Source: Heterohyrax brucei
Taxonomy: Eukaryota; Chordata; Mammalia; Hyracoidea; Procaviidae
Length of the DNA stretch: 64,000 nucleotides
Reading direction: 5' to 3'
Assembly (NCBI GenBank): GCA_028571685.1
Contig: CM053140.1
Span: 145,375,701 to 145,439,700, forward strand
How positions within the stretch are numbered: the stretch's first letter is position 1; every line of letters starts with the position of its first letter. This document shows positions 1 through 11,959 of this stretch, one piece after another. The notes beneath the pieces are model-generated. The model searched no databases and had not been told where the DNA came from. It worked only from the letters and a program-made list of their open reading frames with translations. The position numbers and the translations under genes were made by a program.

Positions 1-2735
1 GTGAAACTGAAGATAAAGCAACTGATACCAACATATATGATGAAAAACCAGACAAAACAATTTTAAAATAATAAAGAATAACTAAGAATTATGTGCCACT
101 CTATCAAGAAGACTAATTTATGAGTGACTGGAGTACAGAACAGGGGGGCTAACAGAAAATACAAACAGATTTGTTGAAGAGATGCTGACACAAGTATTTC
201 CTGATGTCACAAAAGAGAAACTGTCTATTCAAGAAGCTTATTGAACTCCAAATAAGTTAGAGTCCAAAAGAAAGACAACAAGATACATTGTCATCAGACT
301 TACCAAAACCAAAGATAAGGAAATTCTTTTAAACGTAGCAAGGCTTAAGTAAAAAATAACATACAAAGGAATGTCATTGAGACAGCTCTGACTACTCAGC
401 TGAAGTGATGTAAGCAAGAAGGCTATGGGATGATATATACAAAGCCTGAATGGAAAACACTGTCAAGCAAGAATTATAAATCCTGCTAAAATTGTCTCTC
501 AAATATGGTGGTGAAATTAGGACATTCTCAGATAATCAGAAGCTTTGAGATTTTGCAAAAATCAAATCAAAATTACAAGAAACACTGAAGCAAGTTCTCC
601 AGTTAGAAAATCAGTAACATCAGAGATATGCTCAAGGATACAAGGCAGGATAGAGCATACAGATATTAACATGAATAGGCAATCCACAAAAATAAAAGCT
701 AAAGCACTAAAAATAGGAGAGCAGAGATTTCAGTAGGTAACTGATGACAGCATTATGCATAAGAGGAACAAATTAACATATTCATAGATCTTTCAGGTGG
801 AAAGGAAGTAAAGGCAATACAGAGAAATTAAAGATTGGTTCAACTGATGCAGAAAAGGCATCTGACAAAGTCCAACATCATCCATGTTAAAAACTCAACA
901 GAAAAGGGACAGAAGAGAAATTCCTCAACATAATAAGAGGCATCAATGCAAAGTCAACTGCCAACATCATCTTAAATGGAGAGAGTCTGAAAGCATTCCT
1001 CCTGAAAAGGGGAAGCAGAAAACAATGCCCATTGCCACTATTTTTATTTAACACTGTGCTGAAGGTTCTAGACAGAGCAATCAGACAAGATAATGAAATA
1101 AAGGGAATTCAAATTTGTAAGAAAAAGGTAGAAGTATCTTTATTCTCAAATAATACGATCTTACAGAGAGAAAACCCTAAAGAATGCACAAAAGAACTAC
1201 CAGAACTAATAGAAGAGTTCAATAAAGTATCAGGATATAAGATAAACATACATAAATCAGCTGGAGCCTTTTACACCAATAAACAAAACATCAAAGGGGA
1301 AATTACCAATCAATACCATTTACAGTAGCCATAAGAAAATAAAATATTTAGGAAAAAATCTAACCAGAGATGTAAAAGACATATACAAAGAAAATTACAA
1401 GGCTCTACTGCAAGTAACTGAAAGAGACCTATATAAGTAAAGAAACCTTCCTTTCTCATGGATAGGAAGAACTTAACTTCATAAAAATGTTTATTCAATC
1501 CAAAGCAATCTATACATGCAGTGCAGTCCTAACGCAAACTTCAATGTCTTTTTTTTTTTTAATGAAATGGAGAAACAAATCATCAACTTTATATGGAAAG
1601 AGAAGAACCTCTGGATAAATAAGGCACTACTGAAAAAGGAGAACCAAGTTGGAGGACTCACATTATCTGACTTTAGAACAAACAAGTCACAGTAGTTAGC
1701 TTGGTTCTGGTACAAAAACAGATGCATGGACTAACGGAACAGAATAGAGAATCCAGATATAACACTATCTACTTGGGACCAGCTGATAGTTGACAAACAC
1801 CCAAAGTCCATGAACTAGGGAAAAACGTCTCTTCAACAAATGGTGTTAGTAAAACTGGATATCCATCTGCGAAAAAAAAAAAAAAAATGAAACAAGACCC
1901 ATATGTCACACCATGCACAAAAACTAACTCAGAATGGATCAAAGACCTAAATATAAAATCTAAACCACTAAAAATCACAGAAGAAAAGTAGGGACTATGA
2001 TGGGAGCCCTAATGCATGGCATACACAGACTATAAAATGTTACTAACAATCATGAAAAGCAGAAGAGAAAATAGATAACCAGGAACTCCTAAAAAGCAAA
2101 CACTTATGCTCATCCAAAGACTTCATCCAAAGATCAAAAGGACTACCTACAGATAAAAAAAAAAAAAAAAAAATTTACAATTGTGAATCTGATCAGGACC
2201 CAGTCTCCATAATCTACAAAGTACTGGCAAACCTAATAAAGAAAAAGATAACCCAATTAAACAATGGGCAAATGGTATGAACAGGCATTTCACCAAACAT
2301 GACATCCAGGCAGCTAAAAGATACATGAGGAAATCCTCACCATTATTAGCCATTAGAGAAATCCAAATAAAAACTACAGTGAGACACCATCTCACCCCAA
2401 CAAGGCTGGCATTAATCCAAAAAAGCACAAAATGGTAAATGTTGGAGAAGTTGTGAACAAACTGGAACTCTTGTACACTGCTGGTAGGTATGGAAAATGA
2501 TACAACCACTTTGGAAATCAATGTGGCACTTTCTTAAAAAGCTAGAAATAGAAATATATTCCAAGAATATGTTCCCACTTCTTGGAATACATCCTAGATG
2601 AATAAGGACTGTTACATGTACAGATACATGCAATTGTTTATTGCAGCACTGTCCACAATAGCAAAAAGATGGTATCAACCTGGTGCTTGTGACTCTGGTG
2701 TAAAAAGAGGCACTGTTTAGTTCTGTCATGCATAG
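1..2735 (+). mobile_element. LINE-1 relic A, internally deleted
   Basis: Positions 1-745 match the second half of L1 ORF1; the same text recurs near 48830-49420. At about 830 the sequence jumps straight into the ORF2 reverse transcriptase, with a 'DAEKASDKVQHH'-like stretch, and then runs collinearly with ORF2 to the region encoding its C-terminus. The ORF1 end, the inter-ORF spacer, the endonuclease and the first part of the RT are therefore missing. The longest open piece (1032-1328) covers the RT palm, but the catalytic FADD box reads FSNN. The frame is broken many times and the copy is dead. The 3' end fades just before the LTR at 2737. The 5' side runs off the window. Confidence 0.9.
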
Positions 2736-2736
2736 G

Positions 2737-3229
2737 TGTCTTAGTCATCTAGTGCTGCTATAACAGAAATACCACAACTGGATAGCTTTAAAAAGAGAGA
2801 TTTTATTTTGTCACGGTCCAGTAGGCTAAAAGTCCAAACTCAGGGTGTCAGCTCCAAGGGGAAGGATTTCTCTTCTGTCTCTGGAAGAAGGTCCTTTTTG
2901 TCAATCCTTTGTACTGGAAGCTTTGGATGCATGAGGACCTGTGTCCTTTCCAGGGAATACACTCAGCTCCCGGGACTGCTTCTTGGTGGTATGAGATCCC
3001 CATATCTCTCTGCTACTTCTTTCCTTTATATCTCAAGAGATTGCTTCAAGGCACAAAACAATCTTACTCACTGAGTCGTGCCCCACCAACACAACTGCCA
3101 CTCATCCTGCCTCACTGATATCACAGAGGTAGGGTGTACAGCACACAGGAATATCCCACACAGTAGGGGAATCATAATCCAGCCAAATAGCCACACATAT
3201 TTTGGGGGAACACAATTTGATCCATGACA
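2737..3229 (-). mobile_element. MaLR-type solo LTR
   Basis: Read on the minus strand this is an LTR of roughly 490 bp of the MLT1/MaLR kind. The plus strand opens with 'tgtcttagtcatctagtgct' and closes with 'ttgatccatgaca', the complement of the usual TGT...ACA ends. A related copy at 21418-22095 has the same layout. The plus-strand 'gattttatt' near 2800 is the complement of the LTR's polyadenylation region. No clear target duplication is visible and no internal retroviral genes adjoin. Open frames inside it (2808-3118) carry no recognisable protein and are chance. Confidence 0.8.
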
Positions 3230-3239
3230 ATATGATGAC

Positions 3240-3285
3240 TACAAGTTAGAACCAGTCTGATAGCACCTAATAACAACAGATATGA
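3240..3285 (+). mobile_element. RTE or SINE 3' tail fragment
   Basis: About 45 bp resemble the end shared by RTE LINEs and related SINEs, including 'gatagcacctaataacaaca' (consensus GACGGCACCTAACAACAACA). It sits between the LTR and the next L1. It is too short to tell which parent it came from. Confidence 0.55.
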
Positions 3286-3303
3286 TAGAACATTTTTCTC
3301 ACT

Positions 3304-5670
3304 TAAAATTGACATTTCCTTTACCGAAAGCGATTATATACCAATGCAATCCCAATACAAATTCTAGCGTCATTCTTTAATAAGATGGAGAAACAAACTA
3401 CCAGCTTTGCTTGGAAAGGGAAGAAATTCAGGTTAAGTAAAACACTACTGAAGAACGGGAACACAGTGGGAGACCTCATACTATCTGACCTTAGAACTTA
3501 CTATGCTGCCATGGTAGTCAAAACAGCCTGGTACTGGTACAAAAGCCGACACATAGACCAATGGAACAGAATACAGAACACAGAAATATCCCCACCCTCC
3601 TATAAACAGCTGACATTCAACAAAGACCCAATGGTCACAAACTGGGGCAAAAATGGTCTCTTTAACAAATGGTGTTGGCAAGATTGGATACATCCATCTG
3701 CACAAAACTGAAGCAAGATCCATTATCTCACACCTTATATAAAGACCAACTCAAAATGAATCAAAGAACTAAATATCAAACCTAAAATGATAAAGATCAT
3801 GCAAGAAAAAATAGGCTCAACAATGGAGTCCAACTATATGGCTTAGACAGGCTACACAAACTGACTGACAGTGTACAAACAACAGAAGAAAAAATAGATA
3901 AATCGGAACTACTAAAAATCAGACACACTCATCCAAAGACTTTATCAAAAGAAATAAAAGACTATCTACAGAATGGGAAAAACTATTTGGCAACTACATG
4001 TTGGACTGAAGTCTGATTTCCATAATCTATAAAGTACTGCAAAATATCAACAAGAACAAAGTAAATAACCCAATTAAGCAATGAGCAAAAGAGATGGACA
4101 GACATGACACCAAATAAGACATCCAGGCAGCCAAAAGACACATGAGGGAAAGCTCACAATCATTAGTTATTGGAGAAATTCAAATCAAAACTACAACAAA
4201 ATACCATTTCACCCCAGTAAGTTCAGCAATAATCCAAAAAACACAAAACAGCAAATGCTGGAGAGGCTATGGAGAGACTGGAACTCTCCTACACTGCTAG
4301 TGGGACTGCAAAATGGTACAATCTCTTTGGATAGTAATTTGGTGCTTTCTTACAAAGCTATAAATAGAAATACCACACCATCCGACAATCTCACTCCTCA
4401 GAATATATCCTAAGGAAACAAAGGTGGTCACACGAACAGATACATGCATATGAATGTTTATTGCAGCACTGTCCACAGCAGCAAAAAGATGGAATCAACA
4501 TAAGTGCCCATCAACAGATGACTGTATAGACAAACTATACACACAGTGGAACACTACGCAAGGGTAAAGAGCAATGATGATTTTAGGAAGCATCTCATAA
4601 CCTGGCTTCACCTAGAAGACATTCTGCTGAGTGAAATCAGTCAGCTGCAAAAGAACTAGGAGATCTCTGCTGTAAGGACTCAAAAATAGACTTATGTACC
4701 AAAGAAAAAGACTCTTTGACGGCTTCATGGGTGGGGAGGCAGAGAGAGAGTAGGTCACAGATTAGATAGTAGCAATTTGGGTAGGTGAAAGCAGTGACAG
4801 CACGCAGTAGAGAGTAGATCAACATAACTGGACTACACCATAAACTGAAAGGTTTCCTGAACTCAATGCAATATTTCAAAGGATAGAGTAGCAGGGATGG
4901 GGGTCTGGGGACCATGTTTTCATGAGATATCAAGGCCAATTGGCATAACTAGTCATTTGCTAAGAGAGCCTTCTGCGCCCTATATTGATGAGGGGTGTCT
5001 GAGGTCCTAAGAGCTAGCAAGCTGCCATCGGAGGAACACCAAATGGTCCCAATCCATCTGGAATAGATGATGACCAAGAACATCAGAGACATGAGGGAAA
5101 AAGAGCCCAGGAGGAGGAAGGACCCACGTGAATGGAGACTGCATCAGCACAAGACCAGAAGAACCAGATGATGCCCTGCCACCACCAAAGGCAGCCATGA
5201 CGGGGGACACAATGTAGAGTCCCTGAGGTAACACAAGAAAAAGAGGTGTGCCATTCAAGAACTCTACTAAAAGACCAGAACTGATGGTCCAACAGTCTGG
5301 AGGGTCTGCTGGTAACATGGCCCCTAGCCTTGCTGCTGGCCCTGACCAGAAACCAGTACTGAGATCAGCTCTTCAGACCAGAATGGACTGGACTCAGAGA
5401 CACAGTCTGAGCACGCGGTGTGTGTACTATATGGTTTTATACATTTATGGGAGGCTGTCTTACTGGTTTCTTTCTAGATGGGAGAGGAAGGGGTGCAGAG
5501 AAGGTGACAGGTGTTCGTTATGAGGGTACTAGAACTAAAGTGTGAAAACGAGGAGTGCGCTGTCACAGGGAGAGGAGAGCAGATGGAGCTGCAGATAGGT
5601 GGGCATGCAAAACTGATTTGGATTGGATATTTTCACTTAATCATAAAAAATAATTGATGTTAAATTCATA
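3304..5670 (+). mobile_element. LINE-1 relic B, 5'-truncated
   Basis: The copy begins inside the second half of ORF2 (compare 59480 onward) and continues through the ORF2 C-terminus and the whole 3'UTR to the final 'cataaaaaataatt' at about 5670. The best open piece, 3385-3711, encodes the conserved post-RT segment (KTAWYWYKSRHIDQWNRIQ). ORF2 would end near 4660. Between 4660 and 5660 lies the purine-rich 3'UTR shared with the copies ending at 46680, 51205 and 61823. Antisense frames across the 3'UTR (4637-5318) look open only because of its base composition. 5' truncation is the usual result of incomplete reverse transcription. Confidence 0.9.
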
Positions 5671-6335
5671 TAATAAACCACCAGTCTTAGAGATTCCCGT
5701 GTCCTTTAGATTAATTGGTGTCAGCATTTTTAAAAGCTGTTTTTCTTTTGGTACTCACGAATGTTAGCCCTTGTGACAGACCTAGCCACCATTCTAGATG
5801 CTTCTAATGAAGACCTAGTAATCAGCAGGCAATATCATTGCTCACTGAACTAATGAGCAAGTTACTGCTCAGAGTGAGTGCATCTCATGCACCTCATGTA
5901 CCAGTGGCATATGGATTATTATTCAGGTTAGAGAAACCCAAAGGCCATCATGAGGGAGAGTCCCACAATTCCCTATGCCCTCAGGATTCCCCATTCCCCC
6001 AAACTTTTCTCAAGAAAATACTCTTAGTGGAGACCAGACCTAGCTTCTTGTTGAGCTTTTTGAGTAATCGTGCTCCCGGTATGTAACTAAAGGAATTAAA
6101 ACCCTGCCCCGAAATTAACATAGCCACACAAACCCTGATTCCTACAGACTCCCCTACCTGGGACAGGACGTTGCAGTTCCTGAAATGAGTGCCGGCCTTC
6201 CTGATTCTTTGACCGTATCTGTTCTATATTTTGGAAAACTACAGTCTATTTCACCAACTGGATAGCACAGTACCTGAGTCTCAGTACATGGATAAGAGCT
6301 GGGTGAGATTTCCAGAAACCGTTTACACACTCGTT
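5671..6335. other. Unassigned sequence
   Basis: No repeat family or gene recognised. 'aataaaccaccagtc' near 5690 resembles the polyadenylation/U5 part of an LTR, but the rest gives no support. The frame at 5838-6086 shows no known domain. Confidence 0.4.
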
Positions 6336-6488
6336 GTAGTTGTTAGTGCCGTCCAGTCGTTTCTGACTTGTAGCGACCCTACAGGTCCTAACAGAACTGC
6401 CTCATAAAGTTCCCAAGGCACACCAGGTGGATTTGAACTTCTGACCTCTTGGTTAGCAGCTGTAGCGCTTCACCAGTACGCTGCCCTT
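6336..6488 (-). mobile_element. AfroSINE
   Basis: The copy reads on the minus strand. The plus strand shows the reversed 3' end first ('gtgccgtccagtcgtttctg'), then 'agttcccaaggcacaccagg', then the reversed B-box region ('gatttgaacttctgacctct') and 'ttggttagcagctgtagc' near the tRNA-like head. It is nearly full length but diverged. Confidence 0.88.
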
Positions 6489-7009
6489 TGTACCTTTAGG
6501 AGTTCCAATCTTATCTGTCAGTCTTATCTTCTAGGGACCACAAATCTGCCCTTTCTGTGCTTCCAGTTCCATCTTTATACAGTCTCCCCTCTCTACTAAG
6601 TGAAGTCCAGTATTGCTTCTAGCATGCTCCATAGCTGGGTGACATATCCTAATTCTGCCAGCTGGAGATGCAGAAGTTCAGTTTTGTTTCTTGTTTTTAA
6701 TATGCTTCCTTTTTGCAGGTATCTGGAGTTCAAATTAACAGCTGAAAATTTCAAACAAAATATCATCACAAATCCATCTATCTAGCGGCCCTTGGAATTT
6801 GTTTTTAAAAATGTTGAATCCTGAAGTTAGCTGGGTTTTATGTGTTAAGGACAGTGATGAAGGAAGAATACTCCCCATTGTTTTTGCATTTCATTTCCAT
6901 TACCTTTTGCTTCTGTATGAAGCTCCTCAAACTCATTTATGAAGTAGAACCCCAAATGCCAAGTACCTAGACAGTTGTTAAGAAAAAATGAATACTTGTC
7001 AGAAAAGAA
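6489..7009. other. Unassigned sequence
   Basis: No gene or repeat family recognised. The short frame at 6600-6785 has no domain-like features. Confidence 0.4.
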
Positions 7010-7310
7010 GACCATTCTGCAGAGAATGGGAAAGAGTAATGCAACTCCACTTGTCTCAGACATGGCAGTGAGACACAATGGATCCAAGCAGGACAGTTTA
7101 TTAGTCACAGCACAGTAAACAACAGGAACGTAAGTGGTAGCACAAATCCCTCTGCCTCCCAGACCTGTGAAATGAGACGATGGGCCCAGGTGGCAGCTAC
7201 AGCTGAGAACCCTAACAGCTCAGCACTTCTTGTAGTAAGCAGCAAGCCAGCCATCCCACCTCCTGTGGGGAGCAAGCAAAGGCAGAAGTGGGTACATTTT
7301 ACTCACTTTA
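7010..7310 (-). mobile_element. Possible ERV LTR fragment
   Basis: On the minus strand an AATAAA at about 7097 lies directly before 'ctgtcctgcttggatcc', the layout of the R/U5 boundary of a retroviral LTR. The stretch upstream of it on that strand (7110-7310) is richer in G+C than its surroundings, as LTR U3 regions often are. No primer site, internal genes or second LTR were seen. The family is not recognised and the edges are guesses. Confidence 0.3.
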
Positions 7311-7352
7311 GCCTTAACACCGTACTCTAAATAAATAAGTAAACAATACATA

Positions 7353-7410
7353 AAACTCGAACCCATCGCTATTGGGTCAGTTTCAATTCATAATATCCTA
7401 CAAGGAAAGC
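7353..7410 (-). mobile_element. AfroSINE 3'-end fragment
   Basis: The plus strand 'aaaactcgaacccatcgcta' followed by 'ttgggtcagtttcaattcat' is the reversed SINE 3' tail. The rest of the element is missing. Confidence 0.6.
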
Positions 7411-7544
7411 TAAACAGATAGCTCTAGGTCATAGGAAATTTGGACCTTGCAATTAGGCATACTCAACAAAGACATGAATGAACTCCGGAGTCCTAGTGGA
7501 TTGCTTCTGTCAGCAGTAAACTTAATAAGCCTTCCAAAGAAACC

Positions 7545-7892
7545 AAACCTGTTTCCATCACACTGATTCTGACTCGTAATGACCCTTACTTAGGACAGGA
7601 GAAACAAAAAAGAAAGGCAGGCAGGAAGGCAGGCAAGCAGGCAGGGAGGCAGGGAGGCAGGGATGGATGGGAGGAGAGAGAAAGAAAAAGAAAGAGAGTG
7701 AGAAAAGAAAGAGAGAGAGTGAGAAAAGAAAGAAATCACTCCTGCTGAGTATGCTGACTCATAGTGGCCCTATAAGGCAAAGTAGAACTGCCCCCACAGA
7801 GTTTCCAAGATGCGCCAGGTAAATCTGAACTGTCTACCTCTTCATTAGCTGCTTGTAGCACTTAACCACTATGCCACCAGGATTTCCTTGTA
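7545..7892 (-). mobile_element. Two AfroSINE pieces split by a purine microsatellite
   Basis: 7545-7600 is a reversed SINE tail ('aaaccaaacctgtttccatc', 'gattctgactcgtaatgacc'). After about 135 bp of purine repeat, a second and nearly complete reversed SINE runs 7738-7892, with 'gctgactcatagtggcccta', 'agagtttccaagatgcgcca' and 'cactatgccaccaggatttc'. The microsatellite sits where the A-rich tail of the second SINE should be, so it probably grew from that tail. Confidence 0.82.
7602..7736. repeat. (GGCA)n / (GAAA)n purine-rich microsatellite
   Basis: About 135 bp almost wholly of purines on the plus strand. It is first a G-rich GGCAGGNA repeat (7612-7670), then GAAA/GAGA units (7671-7736). 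Confidence 0.92.
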
Positions 7893-7917
7893 GGACACAG
7901 TAGCTAGTGTTTCAGTG

Positions 7918-8014
7918 AGGATCTCTGGTGAAACAAACAGTTAAGCTCTACTGTCCCATTGGGCAATTCTACTGTGTCACATGGGGTCACTGAGTCAGAA
8001 TCAACTAGACACCT

Positions 8015-8015
<1 letters not shown>
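7918..8015 (+). mobile_element. AfroSINE with internal deletion
   Basis: It has a SINE-like head ('gatctctggtgaaacaaaca', 'gttaagctctactgtcc') joined directly to the 3' half ('gtcactgagtcagaatcaac'). The B-box part is missing. The tail runs into a CA repeat. Confidence 0.7.

Positions 8016-8046
<31 letters not shown>
8016..8046. repeat. (CA)n microsatellite
   Basis: About 15 AC dinucleotides directly after a SINE tail. Confidence 0.97.
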
Positions 8047-8048
<2 letters not shown>

Positions 8049-8289
8049 GATACTTTTTAAACAGTATTTGCCTCATTTGTGAAATCTTCACTTTGTTAAA
8101 AAAAATTAAGAAAAAGAAGTTTTCCTTTATATGTCAGTACTGGACTATGACAAATAAAATTTCTCTTTTTAAAGCAAAAAAAAAAAAAAAGAAGTTTTGA
8201 TGTTGGCAAACTTAATCTTCTCTAATTGTACATTTAAAAGTTAACTGAATTAGTCAAAAGCTGTGAGTTGGAATTGAAGGAAGATGTCT

Positions 8290-8458
8290 GGAAACCCTGG
8301 AGGTATAATGGTTAAGTTCTGCATATGCTAACCCAAAGTTCAAATCTACCAGGTGCTCCTTGGAAACTCTATGGGGCAGTTCTACTCCATCCTATAGGAT
8401 CACTATGAGTCAGCATTGACTCAGGGGCAGTGGATTTGATTTGGGTTTCTGGTTGTAA
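8290..8458 (+). mobile_element. AfroSINE
   Basis: Nearly complete copy: head 'gaaaccctggaggtataatg', B-box region 'aaagttcaaatctaccaggt', body 'tccttggaaactctatgggg', 3' end 'tatgagtcagcattgactca' and a T/G-rich tail. Confidence 0.92.
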
Positions 8459-8539
8459 ATCTATTTGTAGCTTTATTTTAAATCATCGAGATACACAATT
8501 TAGAAGCAATCTGATCAAATGAATAAAGACTTCAAACGC

Positions 8540-8700
8540 AGTCAGAGAAGTTGAATTCCAAGTCCAATATCTTCTCCTTACTAGAACTGTAATCTTGGCA
8601 AAATTTCTCTTTGACCCCTCTGAACTTCTATTTCAGCCTCTACAAAATGAAAAAATAATGCTAATCCTGAAAAACTGGCTGATGAGGATTCTGAGAATCT
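8540..8700 (-). mobile_element. MIR SINE
   Basis: Diverged reversed MIR core: 'cttactagaactgtaatctt' (consensus CTTACTAGCTGTGTGACCTT), then 'ctctgaacttctatttcagc' and 'tctacaaaatgaaaaaataa', in consensus order. MIR is an ancient family shared by mammals. Confidence 0.75.
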
Positions 8701-8864
8701 GATGATACATGTACAATTCCTTTTAAAACTGTAAAAGATTGATAAACCACATGAACATAGATTAATGAATAAATTTACTGTTTGTTTATCAAGAAGGTTA
8801 ACATTTTTAACAGCCTCATTGTAAGTAGCTGAGGATGTAGCTGTAATGAGCTGTGATATACGCA

Positions 8865-9000
8865 GGCTGACAATTAAGTTCACAAAATCCTAGAAAAACT
8901 GCTGCGTATTCATTGCTGTCTATCACTGTGGTCACCTTCAAAGTCCTCCCATAGGGACTGTAGGCACCAATGCCAGTACTCAACTAAGCCAGGATCCTGA
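8865..9000. mobile_element. Mariner fragment
   Basis: It begins with the inverted terminal repeat 'aggctgacaattaagttcac' and continues with the arm sequence shared with 36068-36230 (the 'attgctgt..atcactgtggtcacctt' portion). It ends near 9000 after about 135 bp. Because both arms of this family carry the same sequence, the orientation cannot be decided from one arm. Confidence 0.8.
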
Positions 9001-9406
9001 AAGTCATTGTGACTTCAGAATGATTTGTTGGCTTTATTTCACAAACCAAAAAATAAGTATGCAGGAACTACTCTAGGTTTCACAGGAAAAAAAGAAAAAA
9101 TGGATGAATGAGATAGTGTCCTTGCCCTCAAGGTATTTCTTGTTTTCCTAGTCAATAAATTTAATTCACCAAAATCACATGGAGGGAACTTAGCCTGGAA
9201 AAAAATTTGATAAAAATTTTCTTATTGATAAAATTTTTTAAAAAATTGATTCAGTAACACTACTTTTGACCAGAGACATTGCTCTACTATGAGTTCAGTT
9301 TATCCTTTTAAGATAAAGGTAATTCAAGTTACTAATACATTTTTTTCTTTTTTTTTTTCCTTTTCGGTTGTGCTTTAGTTGTAGTTTTGCGGGCAGGGCA
9401 GGGGAG
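9001..9406. other. Unassigned sequence
   Basis: AT-rich non-repeat DNA with T-runs near 9340-9360. The stretch after 9361 faintly resembles the reversed end of the L1-type 3' module described at 39510-40195, but it is too short to call. Confidence 0.4.
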
Positions 9407-9457
9407 TGTTTAAGTATCATTGTAATTAAGTATCAATGATAATTAAGTATCATTTCT
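9407..9457. repeat. 17-bp tandem repeat, three copies
   Basis: The unit 'aattaagtatcaatgat' occurs at 9424-9440 and, with few changes, at 9407-9423 and 9441-9457. Confidence 0.88.
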
Positions 9458-10797
9458 CAAAATCCTTGACTAGCCAGTTTGAAACATTGTATCCCTAGAC
9501 TGAGCCTCTGATCTACTTCTAATTTTTTGGTCATCTTCAGACACCTGGAAGCACAGCTGGAACCCTCTCATCCATTCTGTTCCAGGACTGAAGTTCTCCC
9601 CCTAAGTAAACATTATCTTTCAGCTCTGTCATCCCTGCTCTGCCCTCTTCCACATATGCCTTACCAGACCACTGGGCTTCATCACCGAGCTGCTTCATTA
9701 CCAAATCAGAGAGAAGTCTCTCAGATCTGTGACCTAAGTTGTTAGAAATAAATTAATATGTGTCCTATAGGTATGTGAATTTGTGTGTAGTCTGTAAGAG
9801 AAAACATGCACCTGTAAGTACAATAGTAGAAGCTATTTAGTAGCTACTATATGAATATTTCATGTTTCCTTCTAGCAACTGCTTCTGTAACCTGTTCCAA
9901 AGTGATATCAGAGAGCATGAGAGAGGTCAGTTTCCAAAGGAACAAATACAACAATGGAAAAACCTGCTTACGCTAAGGTACTGCCACCACAAAAGTAGAA
10001 TTCACAACAGCAGCATTATGAGCAGCACACCTACCTAATTTAATAGCATTTTTACCAAAAATTTGTCTCTGAAAAAATCCCATAGGTTTAAATATTTACA
10101 AATTTTTTAAGTATGTAAGCATGGCTTCTGAAAAATGAAGGTATTTTAAACCATAAAATTAACCATAATTTTTATTTGGATTGGTATTATTAATTTTAAG
10201 GTGGACAACAGCAAGAATAAAACATTTGCAACTAATTCCCTTATATGCAACCACCAGCTCTGCAGCCAAATGCTGGAAACTCCAAGCTTAGAAGCAAACT
10301 GATTAGTTCTTCACCACCTGTTCACCAGTGCTGAATTTGCAGCCCCAAGTACCTTTAAAAATGGAGATGAATGTGAAGGTCAAAACAAGACACTATTTAA
10401 GAATCAGCAAGAGCAACCAGCTACCCTTCTTCACTGCCCCATCCCAATTTCTGCAGAACACAGAAAGCTTATCCTGGGGATGGCGAGTCAAAGGCTTATT
10501 TGAGAGGGTGAGAAGTCTGTCCCCAGAAGCACACATCACAGATGGTTATAGGAATATGTATTAAAACCTCAAAGTTAAGTAGAAGTTTATCGGTCACATA
10601 CTGAATTTTGAAAACCCAACTTCTCCCATTAGGATCCCAGAACAATGGCAGATGGGGGGCACATAATAGAAAACTCTTTTAGAGGGATTTCACTGACACA
10701 AGAAAAATAGTTTCCAGTATTAGCCCAGAAAGATAAACCAGGCAGGAGATCAATTAATCCAGAGGACATAGCAGTCCAAAGCATGCATGTATCTGAT
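9458..10797. other. Unassigned sequence
   Basis: No gene or repeat family recognised. Frames at 9527-9745 and 10328-10564 lack recognisable domains and have no convincing splice or promoter context. Confidence 0.4.
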
Positions 10798-10963
10798 AAC
10801 CAAAAAACCAACCTACTCCTGCGAAGTCTATTCCAACTCATAGCAACCCTATAGCATAGAGTAGATCTACCCCGTAGAGTTTCCAAGGAACATCTAGTGG
10901 TTTTGAACTGCCAGCCTTTTGGTTAGTAGGTGCAACATTTAACCACTATACCACCAGGGTTTG
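10798..10963 (-). mobile_element. AfroSINE
   Basis: Nearly complete reversed copy: tail 'aaaaaaccaacctactcctg', body 'gtagagtttccaaggaacat', B-box region 'ttttgaactgccagcctttt', head 'ttaaccactataccaccagg'. Confidence 0.93.
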
Positions 10964-11654
10964 TAGCAGGGCTAATAACAGAACTTCAAAATACATGTAA
11001 AGAAAAATTAACAAAACTAAAAGGGAAATTAAAATAAATCTGTATTCCCAGGTGGAAATTTTAACAAACTTCTCTTGGTTGTTATAAAAGAGGTAGCAAA
11101 AATATCAGTAAGAATATGGAAGTTTTGAATAACACTAGAGAAACTTGACCTCGTTAACTTACATGATATACAGAACTGCAGGACACGTGTTCTTTGTAAG
11201 AGCACATGGAACATTCACCAGGACGAACTGTCTCCTGGCACATGAAACAAGACTTAATAAGTTTAAAAGGTTTGAAGCAATATGATACTTTGTGTGAGCA
11301 AAGCTGTTAAATAAATAAATATAACATTTTTAGAAGTTCCTCAAATATTTGAAATTTAACAATGTGATTCTAAATAGCCGAGAGAGCAAAGAAAAAAATG
11401 ATGAGAGTATTTAAGAATAATTATAGTTAAATTATTATAAAAACACAACATACCAAAATTAATGGGATGAAGTTAAAGTGGTATTTATAAGAAAATGTAT
11501 AGTTTGAAATTAATAATTAAAAGGAAGAAAAATGCAAAACTAAAGATTCAAAGCACAATCTAGAAATACAGTGGTGAACAAAAGCCCCTGTCCTGATACA
11601 TCATACAGCCTAGTGCAATGGTTTCTGCACGTGAGTATGAAAAACCGTCCCTTG
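10964..11654. other. Unassigned AT-rich sequence
   Basis: A-rich non-repeat DNA. No gene, RNA or recognisable mobile element seen. Confidence 0.4.
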
Positions 11655-11826
11655 AAGCCCTGTTGTTCCAATGGTAAAGAGCTTGGCTGCTGAGCAAAAG
11701 GTCAGCAGTTTGAATCCACCAACCACTCTCTGTAAACCTTATTGTAGAAGTTCTGTTTTGTCTGATGGGGTTGTTATGAATTGTAATCCATTTGACAGTA
11801 ATAGATTGGAGTTTTTGTTTGTTTTA
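11655..11826 (+). mobile_element. AfroSINE
   Basis: Nearly complete: head 'gaagccctgttgttccaatg', 'aaaaggtcagcagtttgaat' over the B box, and a tail passing from 'ttgacagtaatagattggag' into a T/G-rich end. Confidence 0.92.
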
Positions 11827-11959
11827 GTTAGGATGCTTACTAAAATGTAGAATTATTAAACTGTAGACCAGATTACAGTTTTACATAATGAAGCAAACAC
11901 TTGTTTTGTTATGCCCTTCACAGATAAGTGTGTAGATGGGACTAACAAATGTATAAAGA

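Noticed and set aside
2147-2729. Minus-strand frames of 105-124 codons
   Set aside because: Antisense to L1 ORF2; the plus strand is plainly the L1 coding strand.
4637-5318. Antisense frames of about 100 codons
   Set aside because: They are antisense to an L1 3'UTR. Similar antisense frames recur at 45978-46369, 50545-50877 and 61124-61479 because the same 3'UTR recurs.
9527-9745. A 72-codon frame followed by an AATAAA-like motif as a small gene
   Set aside because: No domain, no promoter or splice context, and no sign of coding bias. Too short to support.
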